Of a stretch of 58,529 nt of DNA, positions 34,360-44,229 are shown in pieces; the first letter of the stretch is position 1; every line of letters starts with the position of its first letter. The notes beneath the pieces are model-generated. The model searched no databases and was not told the DNA's origin. It saw nothing but the letters and a program-made list of their open reading frames with translations. The stretch lies in NCBI GenBank assembly GCA_015522695.1, contig WALT01000001.1, forward strand, positions 1 through 58,529. Direction: 5' to 3'. This stretch comes from Nitrososphaerota archaeon (GTDB taxonomy: Archaea; Thermoproteota; Nitrososphaeria; Conexivisphaerales; Conexivisphaeraceae). A program made the translations under genes and the position numbers.

Positions 34360-35385
34360 TTGTCGAAGGAGTTCAGACATGTGATCTATGATGCTGATGG
34401 GGCCACACTCAGGGTGATCGACCAGCGTTATCTGCCGACCCGGGTGAGATGGTTTACGGTGTATGATGCTGACACAGCTTATCGGGCGATAAGGAAGATG
34501 ATCGTCAGAGGTGCACCGTTGATCGGCGTCACAGGCGCCTTCGGATTCGCGTTTGAGGTCAGGATCAGGGATATGATGGGTGAGGACGTGAATGCAGATG
34601 AGATCGCCGACCACATCACCTCCGCACGCCCAACTGCTGTGAACCTGCCGAACGCCATTTCGAGGGTGCTATCTGCCTATATGAAGGGAGGGTGGAGGGA
34701 GGCCCTTCGTGAGGCCATCAGGATAATGGAGTATGAAGAGGAATCATCCTATAAGATAGGCATCTATGGCTCCGAACTCCTCGAAGATGGCGATGTCGTC
34801 CTGACGCACTGTAATGCGGGTGCGTTGGCCACCGTCAAATATGGAACGGCGCTGGCGCCAGTACGGGTGGCGATGGAAAAGGGCAAGCTCATCCATGTGA
34901 TAGCGACCGAAACGAGACCGGTGCTGCAAGGAGCTAGATTGACTACATTTGAACTGGTAAAGGACGGCATAGACACGACCTTAATTTCGGATACGATGGT
35001 AGGTTATGCGATGTATAAGGGCCTCGTGGACAAGGTGATCGTAGGGGCTGATAGGGTATTGGCGGATGGCCATGTGTTCAACAAGATAGGTACATATCAG
35101 GTGGCTATATTGGCGAAGAAACATGGCATCCCGTTTTACGTAGCACTTCCCATTTCAACATTGGACCTCAAAGGTACGGTTGAGGATGTGATCATAGAGG
35201 AGCGTGATCCTAACGAGGTACTTTACGTGAGGGGCAGACGTATAGCTGCTAGAGGTGTCCATGTGTTAAATCCGGCCTTCGATGTCACCCCCCCGGAGTA
35301 CGTCACAGCCCTCATAACGGATAGAGGGATAATACGTCCACCATTCAGGATGGCCTTATCGGATCTGGTGAGGGGAAATGTTTAA
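34360..35385 (+). CDS. mtnA: S-methyl-5-thioribose-1-phosphate isomerase
   Basis: The 341-residue member of the eIF2B-alpha-like isomerases has VRGAPLIGVTGAFGFAFEV, the catalytic Cys151 in THCNAGALATVKYG, TETRPVLQGARLT, the catalytic Asp231 in VGADRVLADG, GTYQVAILAKKHGIPFYVA and NPAFDVTPPEYVTALITDRG. The Cys and Asp pair and the NPAFDVTPP ending identify MtnA rather than ribose-1,5-bisphosphate isomerase. It converts methylthioribose-1-phosphate to methylthioribulose-1-phosphate in methionine salvage. The start is TTG at 34360. Confidence 0.88.
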   Translation: MSKEFRHVIYDADGATLRVIDQRYLPTRVRWFTVYDADTAYRAIRKMIVRGAPLIGVTGAFGFAFEVRIRDMMGEDVNADEIADHITSARPTAVNLPNAISRVLSAYMKGGWREALREAIRIMEYEEESSYKIGIYGSELLEDGDVVLTHCNAGALATVKYGTALAPVRVAMEKGKLIHVIATETRPVLQGARLTTFELVKDGIDTTLISDTMVGYAMYKGLVDKVIVGADRVLADGHVFNKIGTYQVAILAKKHGIPFYVALPISTLDLKGTVEDVIIEERDPNEVLYVRGRRIAARGVHVLNPAFDVTPPEYVTALITDRGIIRPPFRMALSDLVRGNV

Positions 35386-35414
35386 CTTCCCTGACGTGTC
35401 ATCGTGAAATTTCC

Positions 35415-35505
<91 letters not shown>

Positions 35506-35553
35506 ACTCGGGAAAAGAGTTATCTATCGCCCTCTCGGCCTGAACGTTGAAGG

Positions 35554-35898
35554 TTGACCGGGTCGGATCTCAAGGGTAGAGTGGAGGAGGTAATCACACT
35601 GTTCTCTGAACTCGATTCGGAGCTCGACAAGCTCGAGGTCGAGGTCGGCGTGTGGAGGAGATCCCTTCTGGATGAAGCAGAAAGGTTGTCGAGAAAGGCC
35701 GGCGAGGAGCTCATGGAGCTGGCGAGGAAGGAGGGCGAACGTATGGTCTCGGAGAGGGAGGCGGAGGCCAGGGAGGAGGCTGAAAAAATATTGGAGGACG
35801 CCAGCAAAAGGGTACAGGAGCTTAGCGATAGGATCGATAGGGCGAGGGATGAATTGATGAAGATAGTGCTAGATGGCATAATGCCTCGATCGAGGTGA
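35554..35898 (+). CDS. atpH: A-type ATP synthase subunit H (peripheral stalk coiled coil)
   Basis: The 114-residue protein is almost entirely coiled coil, rich in Glu, Lys and Arg with heptad spacing of Leu, Val and Ala (LSRKAGEELMELARKEGERM). Its size and its position as first gene of the ATP synthase cluster identify it as the H/G-type stator subunit that pairs with E to form the peripheral stalk. The start is TTG at 35554, after an AAGG sequence. The C subunit follows 4 bases after its stop. Confidence 0.75.
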   Translation: MTGSDLKGRVEEVITLFSELDSELDKLEVEVGVWRRSLLDEAERLSRKAGEELMELARKEGERMVSEREAEAREEAEKILEDASKRVQELSDRIDRARDELMKIVLDGIMPRSR

Positions 35899-35902
35899 GG
35901 GC

Positions 35903-36973
35903 ATGCCGGTCATCCTACATGGTATAAAGGACATAATATATCCGATCGTTAAGGCATACTTCATCAGGAGCACGTTCTTGGATAGAACATTCTTCGATCT
36001 TTTATCGAGGGCCTCGAGCGTCAGGGAGATCGTCGACAGGCTTAAGACAACGAGATATGCAGGATATCTAGAGGGGGTCGTCGACGCCAAGGGCCTCGAG
36101 ATGTCACTTTTCCGCAGCTTGATAGATACGCACTTTTACCTGCTTAGCTTATACCCAGATGAGAGGGTCTTACGGGCCCTGTTTAGCCGCTACATATCGT
36201 GGGATGTCAAAACCGTGCTTAAGGGAAAGGCCCTGGGCATGGAGTACGAGAAGATCCTAGGACATGTGTATCTCAGGGCTGAGGAGCTTCTAGGACGGCG
36301 GGACTTGATAGTGAGGGCAGCATCGATCAAGACCCTGGCGGATGCCGTCGAGGAACTATCCAACACAGAATATGGTGAAGTAGCCGCGAGAGGACTCCGG
36401 CTCTACGGGGAAACGGGGGATCCTGCCGTCTTCGATCTCGTCGTTGATAGATATACCGTGGGTCTGATCGTGGAGTCGGTCTCGCCCGGGAAGGGAAGAG
36501 ATGTGAAGAAGATGGTCCCCGGCGGGGGGTTTGATGATTATACCAATGAACTGGTCCTCTCCTTCATCGACGAGTACAATCTGGGCTTATCCTTGAGGTT
36601 CAGCGACCTGAGGCTCACCCGCCTCCAAGCACAATCCCTCTTGATCGGTGGTTCACCATATCTCAACGTTGGCAAGCTTGGAAAGCTCATCAAGGAGGGG
36701 GCGAGCACGGCTGAATACAGGGCCCTCTTGGAGAGGACCCCCTACTCAACTTCGATCATGGGAGAGGGTAAGGACCCCCTCTTGAAATCCATCCTCTTGA
36801 GAAGGCTCGTGCTGGCTTCTTCGACGTGGCGCAAGACGCCGCTATCCCATCCGGTGCTGGTCGCCACCGTGCTCTTGATCGAGAATGAGGTCAGAAATTT
36901 ATCCGCCGTGACCTTCGGCGTCGAGAACAGGTTACCGCGTGAGGAGATCGAACATCGCTTGATCATCATCTAA
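35903..36973 (+). CDS. atpC: A-type ATP synthase subunit C
   Basis: The 356-residue helical protein of the V-type d/A-type C family has LKTTRYAGYLEGVVDAKGLE, FLDRTFFDLLSRASS, then RALFSRYISWDVKTVLKGKA and LRADLIV-like repeats typical of the funnel-shaped C subunit. It connects the central stalk to the membrane ring. The gene ends 2 bases before the end of the convergent subunit I gene, so the plus-strand operon H-C is interrupted at this point. Confidence 0.85.
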   Translation: MPVILHGIKDIIYPIVKAYFIRSTFLDRTFFDLLSRASSVREIVDRLKTTRYAGYLEGVVDAKGLEMSLFRSLIDTHFYLLSLYPDERVLRALFSRYISWDVKTVLKGKALGMEYEKILGHVYLRAEELLGRRDLIVRAASIKTLADAVEELSNTEYGEVAARGLRLYGETGDPAVFDLVVDRYTVGLIVESVSPGKGRDVKKMVPGGGFDDYTNELVLSFIDEYNLGLSLRFSDLRLTRLQAQSLLIGGSPYLNVGKLGKLIKEGASTAEYRALLERTPYSTSIMGEGKDPLLKSILLRRLVLASSTWRKTPLSHPVLVATVLLIENEVRNLSAVTFGVENRLPREEIEHRLIII

Positions 36974-36975
36974 AT

Positions 36976-38982
36976 CTAATACATACCTAACCTTATCCTC
37001 TTGCCCTCGAGCGTTATGGGTTTGAACGAAATACCTGTTCCCTCGTAGAACTTCGTGAACCACTCGTATATGTGAAGCCTGAGGTCCTGTATGTAAACGA
37101 TCAATCCCTCGAGCATTATGACGCCTATGTTGCCTATCACGACGACGCCGATCCCTAGCGTACCGAGACCGAACCCCATGTTGACGACCTGCAGTAGCGC
37201 CGTGTGCACGAGGAGCAATACGGCAAGCCTAGCGTAGCTCATGGTATTGGCCATGAACTCGATTATCTTCAACAGCCATTCGACGAGCCCTTCCATCAAT
37301 CCTCCCATCGCGCTCCCCTCCCTCCTCAACAAGGACCTGCCAGCTATTATGATCGCAGACATCATCAACAGGATCGGAAGCGTTATTTGGGTGGTTTGTC
37401 CAGTTGAAATCCCCAACGGTGTTGGATTGTTCATCCACATCTTATCGAAACTGTAACCAGAATAGATGAATGCGAGCGAGAAGAATATACCCGCGATATA
37501 GAGGACGAGAAGCGGTAACTTCACAAGTAGCGCTTCCATCCTGCTCCTGTTTTTAAGGGTCTGATAGAAGTCCATCACCAGACCTATGGTTATATGGATG
37601 ACCCCGACAAGCAGCGCTATACTGAGCAATTGAAGTGCCACATCGGCGCTCAATTCGCTGACGTGAAGCAATGGCAGCCGAACGCCTGCCAATGACACCC
37701 CCATTTCACCATATAACGGCAATCCGAATATCTCGCCCGTAACCAAACCTACGAGCATCGACGACACTCCGAAGGCCATCAACGCAGTGCCCCATTTCCT
37801 GAGCTCCTCGAAGCCCCTCAGCTTGAGCAGCAAGCCGGTGAGGGCGAGCAGGATGCCGTGCCCCACATCTCCGAACATCAAACCGAAGAACGCTGGGAAC
37901 ACTATCGATATCACGGGCGTAGGATCCAACTCCTCCTTCGAGGGTAAACCTTGGGTGAGCGTTATAGGTTCGAAGTTGCTCGTGTATACACCGTTCCTCA
38001 ACAGGGTCGGCGTCTCGCTCGTCTCCCTCTGTATCGAGATCAGATAGTCGCCGAACCTCCCCATGAACTCACGGAGCATCTTCCCAGGTACGTAACCCGC
38101 TATTATCGCGATGCGTTTCAACGTCGGCGATTTCATCCGCCTTACCTGTTCCCTGAGCAATTCCGAGGCCTCCAATAGGGAGGCGATCTCATCTGTTTCA
38201 TCCGCCTTGAGCTCCATCAACCTCCTTCCATGGACTTGTAGTTCCTTCTCCATGGTCACGATCTCACCTTTTATTTTATCGAATGCTTCGGATGGTATAT
38301 CCGGGTATCCTTCAGGTATCCTGACCGGTAAGACGTCGAATGCTTTAAGCACCCGTTCAACTAGCTCTCCCTTCTCCATGGTGGAGATCACGGCGCATAC
38401 TGTCTCCTGTCTGCTTACGGGTTCGCTAAAGATGATGCCTTCATCCCCTATGCTCCTCTTAATCTCCTCCAGGTCCTTCCTCGATATGACCACCAGCTGC
38501 ACGGAGAACCTTCTTATCCTCTCAAGCTGGCTCAGGCTCGTCCTCAACGTCGAGAAGGCCCTGATCGTAGCCTTCATCTTCCTGAGCTCATCGAGCTTTC
38601 TCTTCATCTTATCGATATCATCGAGTAGGCGTTCTATCTCGTCCAAATTCTCCTGTGTACTCTTCTCCAGATCGGCTATGAGCTTCAAAAAGCTATCAGC
38701 TATCATCGTCTTCCTGTCCTCCTCCCTGTAACCCTTGCGCAATGCCTCGATAACCCCTAGTTCCTTCTGTATCCCGAGCTTCTCCGAAATCGTATGAAGT
38801 CTAGAGTATATCCTATCGAGTCTATCGACCAGATCCACATCGAGGAATTCCCTCTGTTCTTCATAGAAATGGAAATATCTAAACTTACTTAACTCGCTGA
38901 GCAATCGATCATATTCGCCCCTTTCGGTGGCAAGCACGACAGGCACGCTTAGCTCGACGGGCATCGCCTGGGTGATGATCAC
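36976..38982 (-). CDS. atpI: A-type ATP synthase subunit I (membrane stator)
   Basis: The 668-residue protein has an N-terminal cytoplasmic half (about 1-330) with long coiled coils (LIADLEKSTQENLDEIERLL). The C-terminal membrane half has about 7-8 helices: PAFFGLMFGDVGHGILLALT is the diagnostic entry motif, and NTMSYARLAVLLLVHTALLQ near the end carries the conserved Arg needed for proton passage. It forms the proton half-channels against the K ring. It is encoded on the strand opposite to all other ATPase genes, convergent with C and divergent from F, so its expression is separately controlled. Confidence 0.92.
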   Translation of the reverse strand: MIITQAMPVELSVPVVLATERGEYDRLLSELSKFRYFHFYEEQREFLDVDLVDRLDRIYSRLHTISEKLGIQKELGVIEALRKGYREEDRKTMIADSFLKLIADLEKSTQENLDEIERLLDDIDKMKRKLDELRKMKATIRAFSTLRTSLSQLERIRRFSVQLVVISRKDLEEIKRSIGDEGIIFSEPVSRQETVCAVISTMEKGELVERVLKAFDVLPVRIPEGYPDIPSEAFDKIKGEIVTMEKELQVHGRRLMELKADETDEIASLLEASELLREQVRRMKSPTLKRIAIIAGYVPGKMLREFMGRFGDYLISIQRETSETPTLLRNGVYTSNFEPITLTQGLPSKEELDPTPVISIVFPAFFGLMFGDVGHGILLALTGLLLKLRGFEELRKWGTALMAFGVSSMLVGLVTGEIFGLPLYGEMGVSLAGVRLPLLHVSELSADVALQLLSIALLVGVIHITIGLVMDFYQTLKNRSRMEALLVKLPLLVLYIAGIFFSLAFIYSGYSFDKMWMNNPTPLGISTGQTTQITLPILLMMSAIIIAGRSLLRREGSAMGGLMEGLVEWLLKIIEFMANTMSYARLAVLLLVHTALLQVVNMGFGLGTLGIGVVVIGNIGVIMLEGLIVYIQDLRLHIYEWFTKFYEGTGISFKPITLEGKRIRLGMY

Positions 38983-38997
38983 GCCGTAAAGAGCAAG

Positions 38998-39005
38998 TTA
39001 TAAAT
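38998..39005 (+). promoter_or_regulatory. TATA box for atpF-atpE-atpA-atpB-atpD
   Basis: TTATAAAT is about 28 bases before the ATG of atpF at 39030. The 47-base gap between atpI and atpF must also contain the atpI promoter. Confidence 0.55.
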
Positions 39006-39029
39006 CTTGAGTAACATGCCATAAACCCG

Positions 39030-39326
39030 ATGAGGGTCATCGCGCTGGGGCGCAGGGCGTTCGTCAACGCGTTCAGGCTTGCAGGGGTAGAGGGGATAGA
39101 GATCTCCACGTCGGAGGGGATGCTCAAGATGGTCAAGCAGCTGATCAGCTCAGGCGATGTCGGTCTGATATTGTTGAGCGAGGATCTGGCCGACGAGGTG
39201 AGGGTCGATCTCGCCGCCATGAGGAAGGGGCATCCTGTACCCCTGTTATATGAGCTTCCGCCGCCCGGCGGGCGGCTCAAGCAAATAGATTATATGCAGC
39301 TTGTTAAGGAGATCGTTGGTATATGA
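39030..39326 (+). CDS. atpF: A-type ATP synthase subunit F
   Basis: The 98-residue CheY-like alpha/beta protein starts MRVIALGRRAFVNAFRLAGV, continues with SSGDVGLILLSEDLADEVRV and ends VKEIVGI. These are the family's strand and helix pattern, including the GLILLSEDLA strand and a Pro-rich loop (LPPPGG). It is part of the rotating central stalk with D. The stop overlaps the start of atpE by 4 bases. Confidence 0.88.
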   Translation: MRVIALGRRAFVNAFRLAGVEGIEISTSEGMLKMVKQLISSGDVGLILLSEDLADEVRVDLAAMRKGHPVPLLYELPPPGGRLKQIDYMQLVKEIVGI

Positions 39327-39934
39327 GCGGTGGTAAACCCAAGGTTATCGGCGAGGTGCTGGAACGTGAAAGGGGGGACCTATTATCAATGCTTCAGAAG
39401 GCCCTCAAGGACTCCTATGATGCAGTCGATAGGATTAAGCGGGAGACCTCCATCAAGCTTGAGGAGATCGAGCGCGAGTATTCGACGAAGGCTGAGAGCG
39501 CATATGCCACGATAACGAGCTCGGCAGAGCTTGAAGCCAAAAGTGAATATCTGAAGTTGTTCGAGCTGGAATCGGAGAGGATAATGCACGATGCCCTCAC
39601 GAGGATAGCTGAAATGCCACGTGATTCCCATTACGAGAAGATCTTGGAGGAGATCTTGGGGGAGGCCATCGGGGTGGTCAACGCCGACGCCGTGATAGTG
39701 AGGTCAGCTGAAGATGATGTGGAACTCGTTAAGAAGGTGGCCAGGAGGATGTCGAGGAGGAAGGATATGAGGACGAAGATCAAGGTTTCAGGTGACGTCG
39801 TCGAGTCCGTGGGGGGAGTCATCGTCAGCAATGAGGAAGGCACGGTGTCTTACAATAACACATTCGAGGCACGGCTGTCGAGGATTGCTGATGGTTTGAA
39901 GAGGGCGATGTTCGACCGTATAATGGAGGCGTGA
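39323..39934 (+). CDS. atpE: A-type ATP synthase subunit E (peripheral stalk)
   Basis: The 203-residue protein has an N-terminal coiled coil ([20 protein letters not shown]) followed by a globular alpha/beta C-terminal domain with [20 protein letters not shown] and [20 protein letters not shown]; the latter is the conserved GGV(I/V)...G..V.NT signature of subunit E. It forms the outer stalk with H and binds A/B. It is translationally coupled to atpF (4-base overlap) and lies 4 bases before atpA. Confidence 0.9.
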   Translation: MSGGKPKVIGEVLERERGDLLSMLQKALKDSYDAVDRIKRETSIKLEEIEREYSTKAESAYATITSSAELEAKSEYLKLFELESERIMHDALTRIAEMPRDSHYEKILEEILGEAIGVVNADAVIVRSAEDDVELVKKVARRMSRRKDMRTKIKVSGDVVESVGGVIVSNEEGTVSYNNTFEARLSRIADGLKRAMFDRIMEA

Positions 39935-39938
39935 TGGG

Positions 39939-41723
39939 ATGCCGGTCAAGGGCAAGATAGTCTGGGTCAGCGGCCCTACGGTGAGGGCCGACGATATGAC
40001 TGGGGCAAGGATGTACGAGATGGTCAGGGTGGGCGAGGATAGGCTCGTGGGTGAGATAATAAAGCTCGAAGGCGATATAGCCTTCATCCAAGTTTATGAG
40101 TCCACGAGCGGTCTAAAGCCTGGAGAACCAGTTGAGGGAACAGGTCAGCCGCTATCAGTAGCCCTAGGGCCCGGCATAATAGGCAAAATCTATGACGGGT
40201 TGCAGAGACCGTTGACGGATATAGCGTCTAGGGTTGGGCCTTTCGTACATCGGGGGATTTACGTCTTCAGCTTATCATTGGATAAACCTTGGAGATTTAC
40301 CCCGCTCGTGAAGGGCGGGGACGAGATCGAGGGCGGGTGGGTCCTCGGCACGGTCCCCGAAACGCCCCTAATAGAACACAAGATCCTGGCCCCTCCAACG
40401 TTACCTAAAGCGAAGGTCATCTCGGTTGAGCCGGAGGGTGAATATGACTTGGAGCATCCGATAGTCACCGTAGAAACGAAGCAGAGCAGACGAGAGCTTA
40501 AGATGTACCATTATTGGCCGGTCAGGAGGAAGAGGCCCTATCGGAGGAAGATCCCAGCACAGGTGCCGTTGATAACAGGTCAAAGGGTCCTCGACACCTT
40601 CTTTCCACTCGCTAAGGGCGGAACTGCTGCAATACCAGGTGGCTTCGGCACCGGGAAGACGGTGGCATTACACCAGATCTCCTCATGGGCCGATGCCAAG
40701 GTCGTCGTTCATGTCGGCTGTGGTGAAAGGGGGAATGAGATGACGGAGGTCCTGGTGAAGTTCCCCGAGCTCAAGGATCCATATTCGGGAAGACCGTTGA
40801 TGGAGAGGACGATATTGATAGCGAATACCAGTAATATGCCGGTGGCAGCTAGGGAGGCCAGCATATACACGGGGGCAACGCTCGCTGAATATTATAGGGA
40901 TATGGGCTATGATGTGGTGATGGTCGCGGACTCGACGAGCAGATGGGCTGAGGCCTTGAGGGAGATCAGCGGAAGGTTGGAGGAGATGCCAGCGGAGGAG
41001 GGCTTTCCATCCTATCTGGCCTCGAGGCTCGCCGAGTTCTACGAGCGTGCTGGTAGAGTCGAGGCTCTGGGTGAACCCAACAGGATAGGCTCGGTCACGT
41101 TGATAGGGGCGGTATCGCCACCCGGTGCTGATTTCACCGAGCCTGTGACGATGCACACCCTGAGGTTCGTCAGGACGTTCTGGTCTCTGGACACGAGGCT
41201 GGCCTATTCACGTCACTATCCAGCAGTAAACTGGATGCTCAGTTACTCCATGTACCTCGATGCGATCCAAGAGGTATGGGAGAGGGAAGTCGACAAGGAC
41301 TGGAGATATCTCAGAGACCGCGCGTACGAGGTCCTTCAAAGGGAGGATGCGCTCAAGGAGATAGTCAGGCTTTTAGGACCGGAGGTATTGCCGGATGAGG
41401 AGAAGTTAGTGCTCGACGTCGCCAGGATGTTGAAGATAGGCTTCTTGCAACAGAACGCCTACGATCCTGTGGACACCTACTCAAGTCCTCGAAAACAGGT
41501 GATGCTATTGCGCCTGTTCGTGGAGTTCTATAATAGGGCTCTCGATGCGTTGGAGAAGGGAGTGAGGATAGACGATGTGAGGGCGGTCAAGGTGGCGGCC
41601 AAGTTGCCCAGGGTTAAGTTCGAGGTTCCCGAGGATAGGCTGGAGGAGATAGAGGGGATAAGGAGGGAGATCCATGAGGAATTCGATGAACTGTCGGCCG
41701 AGGTGGTGAGGGGCATCGTCTAG
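39939..41723 (+). CDS. atpA: A-type ATP synthase catalytic subunit A
   Basis: The 594-residue protein has Walker [14 protein letters not shown] near residue 235, the family-specific [15 protein letters not shown], the Walker B-like [15 protein letters not shown] with [14 protein letters not shown], and the non-homologous insertion with [20 protein letters not shown]. It hydrolyses or makes ATP at three A/B interfaces. It starts 4 bases after atpE with GGGATG as initiation context. The following B gene lacks a canonical start codon close to this stop. Confidence 0.95.
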   Translation: MPVKGKIVWVSGPTVRADDMTGARMYEMVRVGEDRLVGEIIKLEGDIAFIQVYESTSGLKPGEPVEGTGQPLSVALGPGIIGKIYDGLQRPLTDIASRVGPFVHRGIYVFSLSLDKPWRFTPLVKGGDEIEGGWVLGTVPETPLIEHKILAPPTLPKAKVISVEPEGEYDLEHPIVTVETKQSRRELKMYHYWPVRRKRPYRRKIPAQVPLITGQRVLDTFFPLAKGGTAAIPGGFGTGKTVALHQISSWADAKVVVHVGCGERGNEMTEVLVKFPELKDPYSGRPLMERTILIANTSNMPVAAREASIYTGATLAEYYRDMGYDVVMVADSTSRWAEALREISGRLEEMPAEEGFPSYLASRLAEFYERAGRVEALGEPNRIGSVTLIGAVSPPGADFTEPVTMHTLRFVRTFWSLDTRLAYSRHYPAVNWMLSYSMYLDAIQEVWEREVDKDWRYLRDRAYEVLQREDALKEIVRLLGPEVLPDEEKLVLDVARMLKIGFLQQNAYDPVDTYSSPRKQVMLLRLFVEFYNRALDALEKGVRIDDVRAVKVAAKLPRVKFEVPEDRLEEIEGIRREIHEEFDELSAEVVRGIV

Positions 41724-41772
41724 CTGGAGCGGCGTAGAATATACGAACATCAGGGAGATCCGTGGGCCTCTG

Positions 41773-43107
41773 ATGATAATAGAAGGGGTGACCAGGGCGG
41801 CCTTCGATGAGCTCGTGGAGATAGAGACCTCTGAGGGGGATCGCAGGCTTGGAAGGGTTCTAGAGGTCGGCATGGGCAAGGCTGTAGTCCAGGTGTTCGA
41901 GGGGACTTCTGGACTGGCGACCAGAGGAGTCAAGGCTCGCTTCTCAGGGAGGACGCTGGAGATCCCCGTGTCACCTGACGTCCTGGGCCGCATATTCGAC
42001 GGTCTGGGCCGTCCAATAGATGGTCTGCCGGCTCTCATCGGCGAGAAGAAGCTCGACGTTAACGGTGCGCCGATAAACCCAGCGATGAGGGACTATCCTG
42101 AGGATTTCATACAGACCGGCGTATCAGTCATAGATGGGATGCTCACACTGGTTCGGGGCCAGAAGCTGCCGATATTCTCAGGCTCAGGTCTACCCCATGA
42201 TCTACTGGCGGCACAGGTCGCAAGACAGGCGACCGTGTTAGGGAAAGAGGAGGAGTTCGCCGTCGTCTTTGCTGCGATAGGCGTTCAGCACGATACGGCC
42301 GAGTTCTTCCGCAGATCGCTCGAAGGATCCGGAGCCATGAGGAGGAGCGTACTGTTCCTGAACTTGGCCGACAATCCGGCAATAGAGAGGATAGTCACCC
42401 CGAGGGTGGCGCTTACCGCGGCCGAATATATGGCCTTCGATCTCGACATGCACGTCTTGGTCATACTTACCGACATGACGAACTATGCGGAGGCGCTCCG
42501 TGAGATCAGCGCTGCCAGAGAGGAGGTCCCGGGGAGAAAGGGTTATCCAGGCTACTTGTACACCGATCTGGCGACGATATATGAGAGGGCCGGGAGGATA
42601 AAAGGGAGGAAAGGCAGCATAACACAGCTCCCGATACTCACGATGCCCAGCGATGACATAACGCACCCGATATCCGACTTGACAGGGTATATAACTGAGG
42701 GTCAAATAGTCCTAGGCAGGGAACTCCACAGGAAGGGCATATACCCGCCCGTCAACGTCCTTATGAGCCTAAGCAGGTTGATGAAAGATGGTATAGGTGA
42801 GGGAAAGACGAGGTCGGATCACTCGGGTGTGAGCAACCAGCTTTACGATGCATATTCCAGGGCCCAGGAGTTGAGGGCATTGGCTGAAATAATAGGTAAG
42901 AGCAGTCTGTCACCGGTGGACCTCAAATACCTGACGTTCGGCGATCTTTTCGAACGCCGCTTCTTAAGCCAGGGGTTCGCGGAGAACAGGGATATCGAAA
43001 CCACGTTAAACATGGCATGGGAGGTCCTCTCAGTACTACCTGAACAAGAGCTGACCAAGATAAGGAGGGAACACATAGAGAGATATCATAGGGCTGAACA
43101 GCGATGA
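41773..43107 (+). CDS. atpB: A-type ATP synthase subunit B; N-terminal start uncertain
   Basis: From the first ATG (41773) the protein is 444 residues: [36 protein letters not shown], the degenerate P-loop [15 protein letters not shown] of the non-catalytic subunit, and [20 protein letters not shown]. Homology begins before this ATG: codons 41734-41772 encode [13 protein letters not shown], the conserved first strand of the family. Between the in-frame TGA at 41707 and 41773 there is no ATG, GTG or TTG. A GGAG at 41726-41729 lies just before GTA 41734, so initiation at a non-standard codon, a sequence error or real N-terminal loss are all possible. It overlaps atpD by 4 bases. Confidence 0.92.
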   Translation: MIIEGVTRAAFDELVEIETSEGDRRLGRVLEVGMGKAVVQVFEGTSGLATRGVKARFSGRTLEIPVSPDVLGRIFDGLGRPIDGLPALIGEKKLDVNGAPINPAMRDYPEDFIQTGVSVIDGMLTLVRGQKLPIFSGSGLPHDLLAAQVARQATVLGKEEEFAVVFAAIGVQHDTAEFFRRSLEGSGAMRRSVLFLNLADNPAIERIVTPRVALTAAEYMAFDLDMHVLVILTDMTNYAEALREISAAREEVPGRKGYPGYLYTDLATIYERAGRIKGRKGSITQLPILTMPSDDITHPISDLTGYITEGQIVLGRELHRKGIYPPVNVLMSLSRLMKDGIGEGKTRSDHSGVSNQLYDAYSRAQELRALAEIIGKSSLSPVDLKYLTFGDLFERRFLSQGFAENRDIETTLNMAWEVLSVLPEQELTKIRREHIERYHRAEQR

Positions 43108-43754
43108 GCTCGATGCTCAGGGGAATACAGCCGACGAAGTTGGAGCTCATAAGGCTTCGACGCAGTATCGATATCTCGAGACGGATCTATAAAATACTTG
43201 AGGACAAGAAGGAGGTCCTGCTCAGGAAGCTTACCGAGAGCGTGAAGGAGGCGAGAAAGGTAAGGGAGAAGATATCAGGTAATCTATTGGAGAGCTATAG
43301 GCCGCTCGTGAAGGCGTATATGGATATGGGGGTAACGAAGATGGACGCGATAGCACTATCGACGCCCACCTCCGTTGAGGTCGATGTGAAATTGCTCAGG
43401 ATGATGGACGTCCAAGTTCCGACGTTGAAGGTCGAACATGAGCCTCAATCCGCCAGATATGGCATCTCAGACACAAGCCCCTACCTCGATGAGGCAGTGA
43501 GGAAGATCTCCGGGTTGCTCGCTGATATACTCAAAGCTGCGGAGCTCGAGAACTCGATATTCCGAATAGCCGCCGAGCTGGAGAGGACCCAAAGGCTGAT
43601 CAACGCCCTGGAGTACATAATAATACCCAGTTATGAGGAGGCGATAAAGTTCATCTCGATGATCTTGGAGGAGCGGGAGAGGGAGGAATTCGTTAGGCTT
43701 AAAAAGTTGAAGAGCGCCATGGAGAGGTCGAGGTCGCTTAAGGGGGAAGGCTGA
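43104..43754 (+). CDS. atpD: A-type ATP synthase subunit D (central rotor)
   Basis: The 216-residue protein starts with the conserved [20 protein letters not shown], has two long antiparallel coiled-coil halves, and near the C-terminus the [20 protein letters not shown] motif typical of subunit D. It is the shaft that rotates inside A3B3 with F. The start overlaps the stop of atpB, and a very short coiled-coil frame follows 4 bases after its stop. Confidence 0.92.
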   Translation: MSSMLRGIQPTKLELIRLRRSIDISRRIYKILEDKKEVLLRKLTESVKEARKVREKISGNLLESYRPLVKAYMDMGVTKMDAIALSTPTSVEVDVKLLRMMDVQVPTLKVEHEPQSARYGISDTSPYLDEAVRKISGLLADILKAAELENSIFRIAAELERTQRLINALEYIIIPSYEEAIKFISMILEEREREEFVRLKKLKSAMERSRSLKGEG

Positions 43755-43758
43755 GGTT

Positions 43759-43899
43759 TTGTCGTCGAAGGTCGATGAGAAGTTTGAGCAGGTGAAGGGA
43801 GAACTCGAGACGAAGCTCGATCACTACATTCGGGAAGTGGATAAACGTCTAGATGAGATCAGATCTAAATATGAGTCTATGCTCCCCAGCCCTGGATAG
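43759..43899 (+). CDS. Small coiled-coil protein (46 residues) between ATPase subunits D and K
   Basis: TTG at 43759, 4 bases after the atpD stop and preceded by GGCTGAGG, opens a 46-codon frame. It reads MSSKVDEKFEQVKGELETKL and continues to a YIREVDKRLDEIRSKYESML helix, ending LPSPG. The protein is highly charged with heptad-like spacing (I, V, L), that is, a single amphipathic helix or coiled coil. Its location makes co-translation with the ATPase operon likely. It may assist assembly or form a stator contact, but no named family is recognised. It is short enough that automated gene calling could miss it. Confidence 0.6.
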   Translation: MSSKVDEKFEQVKGELETKLDHYIREVDKRLDEIRSKYESMLPSPG

Positions 43900-43903
43900 A
43901 AGA

Positions 43904-43911
43904 TTTATAAA
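43904..43911 (+). promoter_or_regulatory. TATA box for the ATPase proteolipid gene
   Basis: TTTATAAA lies about 33 bases before the ATG of atpK, giving the abundant ring subunit its own promoter inside the cluster. Confidence 0.5.
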
Positions 43912-43940
43912 CGACGCCTCTCAGCTACCAAAGCGCTGCC

Positions 43941-44213
43941 ATGGGCTCACTGCAACTACTCGTCACATCGATACCTGCGCTTCAGGCCGTCATCAGCGAT
44001 ATAGGTATGGGGCTGATATCTGCGGCGATAGCGTTCGGGTTATCTGCGGTAGGTGCTGCGATCGCTATAGGTAGGGCTGGTTCGGCTGGTCTTGCAGCAG
44101 CGGCCGAAAGACCTGAATTGAGGACGACTGCGATCATAATCGCGGCCCTTGGAGAGGCGCTGGCCATCTACGGCCTGATAGTGGTCATATTGTTGATAGG
44201 GGCATCCCACTGA
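43941..44213 (+). CDS. atpK: A-type ATP synthase proteolipid subunit K (c ring)
   Basis: The 90-residue, two-helix proteolipid has helix 1 GMGLISAAIAFGLSAVGAAI with a GRAGSAGLAAAAERPE loop, and helix 2 IIIAALGEALAIYGLIVVIL carrying the ion-binding Glu72 in LGEALAIYG. The site has no obvious Na+-binding signature (Gln/Thr pattern), so proton coupling is more likely. It has its own TATA box, allowing the excess synthesis needed for a multi-copy ring. Confidence 0.92.
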   Translation: MGSLQLLVTSIPALQAVISDIGMGLISAAIAFGLSAVGAAIAIGRAGSAGLAAAAERPELRTTAIIIAALGEALAIYGLIVVILLIGASH

Positions 44214-44229
44214 TCTCCGATCGTAATAA

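Noticed and set aside
38111-38731. 206-codon plus-strand frame opposite atpI
   Set aside because: It is a Ser/Leu-rich antisense reading of the coiled-coil region of subunit I.
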